Below, piece after piece: positions 63,198 through 64,000 of a stretch of DNA of 64,000 nt. This stretch comes from Lentibacter sp. (GTDB lineage Bacteria > Pseudomonadota > Alphaproteobacteria > Rhodobacterales > Rhodobacteraceae): contig JADGEJ010000010.1 of assembly GCA_016744435.1 (NCBI GenBank), forward strand, positions 35,650-99,649, written 5' to 3'. Under the pieces are notes generated by a model. It saw only the letters and a list, made by a program, of their open reading frames with translations. It did no database searches and was not told the origin of the DNA. Every line of letters begins with the position of its first letter. The stretch's first letter is position 1. The translations under genes and the position numbers were made by a program.

Positions 63198-64000
63198 TCA
63201 ACGCGCCGCCATGATCTGGGCCACATCAAGCATCCGGTTGGAAAAGCCCCACTCATTGTCATACCAGCCGAAGACCCGCAGAAGGCCGCCAACCGAGACA
63301 CTGGTTTCGCGCCCCGACATGATGATGCTCTCAGGCCGCGCTCGCAAGTCTGTGGAGACCAGCGGATCAGTGATGTAGCCAAACAACGGGCTGTCCGCCG
63401 CCGCTTTCAATGCTGCGTTCACCGTTTCAACCTTCGCAGGCTTGCTCAGTTGCAACGCCAAGTCGATAGCCGAAACGCTCGCCGTGGGCACCCGCACTGC
63501 GCGCGCTTCAATGCGGCCCGCGAGCGAGGGCAAAACCTCGCCAATCAGCCGCGCTGCACTGGTTGTGGTTGGCACCATCGACAGCGCGGCAGCACGTGAG
63601 CGCACCAAGTCGCCGCGCGGCGTGTCGATTGTGGGCTGGGAACCAGTATAGCAATGCACCGTCGTCATGTGCCCGCTTTCAACGCCCCACTCGGCGTCAA
63701 GCAGCTTGAGCAGCGGCGCCAGCGCGTTGGTGGTGCAACTGGCGTTTGAGATGATCTTATGATCGCCGATCTCAGCCTCGTTCGCGCCCAGCACAACTGT
63801 TTTGTCGGCCGCCGCCGAGGGGCCGGAGATAAGCACAGCCTTCGCCCCCGCCTCAAGCCCGCGCATCGCAACCGCGCGGTTGCCCGCAGCCCCCGTGCAC
63901 TCCAGCAGCACATCAACGCCGCTCAAGTCGAGCGTGCCAATGTCGGCGGCGGCGTGAAACGGGTAGGTCTGCGCATCCACTGTCAGGCTTTCGCCTGCAT
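63198..64000 (-). CDS. gap: Glyceraldehyde-3-phosphate dehydrogenase family (5' end beyond window)
   Basis: 267 codons are present; the frame stays open through base 64000 ([14 protein letters not shown] reads on from outside), so the N-terminal NAD domain is cut. The catalytic Cys is in [14 protein letters not shown], and the partner His in [11 protein letters not shown]. Substrate-loop and C-terminal blocks [17 protein letters not shown] and [16 protein letters not shown] are normal. HCYTGSQPT differs from the common HAYT(N/G)DQ, so this may be a secondary GAPDH paralogue. It lies upstream of uraH on the same strand, 91 bases away. Confidence 0.92.
   Translation of the reverse strand, partial: AGESLTVDAQTYPFHAAADIGTLDLSGVDVLLECTGAAGNRAVAMRGLEAGAKAVLISGPSAAADKTVVLGANEAEIGDHKIISNASCTTNALAPLLKLLDAEWGVESGHMTTVHCYTGSQPTIDTPRGDLVRSRAAALSMVPTTTSAARLIGEVLPSLAGRIEARAVRVPTASVSAIDLALQLSKPAKVETVNAALKAAADSPLFGYITDPLVSTDLRARPESIIMSGRETSVSVGGLLRVFGWYDNEWGFSNRMLDVAQIMAAR

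Overview
The window looks like chromosomal DNA of an alphaproteobacterium of the Rhodobacteraceae (roseobacter group). This rests on protein style: a DUF1467 gene joined to mce, the CarB and SerC types, TRAP transporters, 3' palindromes typical of roseobacters, a candidate Irr box and a candidate serC-type leader RNA. G+C is high (35 of 60 in hand-counted rows). Genes are dense. I found 59 protein genes, two of them cut by the window edges. There is no rRNA, tRNA, prophage, transposase or CRISPR array. No gene-free stretch exceeds 300 bases; the largest gaps are 36488-36773 and 8852-9115.

Region 1 (1-12.3 kb): a cut phosphoesterase, a SulP anion transporter, and the full phosphorylated serine pathway (serC-serA on the minus strand behind a structured leader, serB divergent). 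Then come an orphan Tat-dependent solute-binding protein, a nitroreductase/EI24 pair, mce-DUF1467, an orphan response regulator and a tiny Flp-like pilin.
Region 2 (12.3-24.8 kb): the DUF1800-DUF1501 pair, aspS, a GT87 membrane glycosyltransferase, carB-rluA, an aldehyde dehydrogenase, and a true 1-Cys peroxiredoxin with a candidate Irr box.
Region 3 (24.9-34.3 kb): aqpZ, a dctP-dctQ-dctM TRAP transporter, and a phenylacetate segment. paaZ diverges from paaG-paaI-paaK-paaR, with a TetR-type palindrome between them. The ring-epoxidase and beta-oxidation genes of the pathway are not in this window.
Region 4 (34.3-46.7 kb): pnp and rpsO, separated by two opposite-strand exported proteins and a 116-base palindromic element. 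Then a short RTX-repeat protein, DUF1643/DUF5665 genes behind hemC, divergent hemE, hemF, two SDRs (one lacking the catalytic Tyr and Lys), rsmC and clpS.
Region 5 (46.8-64 kb): a purine-salvage and purine-catabolism locus. A tightly overlapped operon xdhA-xdhB-xdhC-guaD-hyi-ade has a divergent LysR gene. A second, clearly related LysR gene diverges from puuD (urate oxidase with a C-terminal cytochrome c). uraH lies further on, coupled to a sulfotransferase. Together these cover adenine/guanine deamination, hypoxanthine/xanthine to urate, and urate to 5-hydroxyisourate and its hydrolysis; hyi would handle glyoxylate-derived C3 units. An AT-rich acyl-CoA synthetase gene sits inside the locus and looks acquired. 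An OhrR-like regulator/metallo-beta-lactamase pair and a cut GAPDH gene complete the window.

Four kinds of small dispersed palindromic element occur between genes: a double hairpin in three copies, a G-rich hairpin cluster, a TATTT/AAGAAA 3' element, and a 116-base element with 13-base inverted ends. Most of the window is ordinary core metabolism. I see no defence island or clearly new multigene system. The most interesting parts are the purine locus with paired LysR regulators, the degenerate SDR, the split rpsO/pnp locus and the small RNA/DNA elements. All family names come from reading the sequence without database searches.
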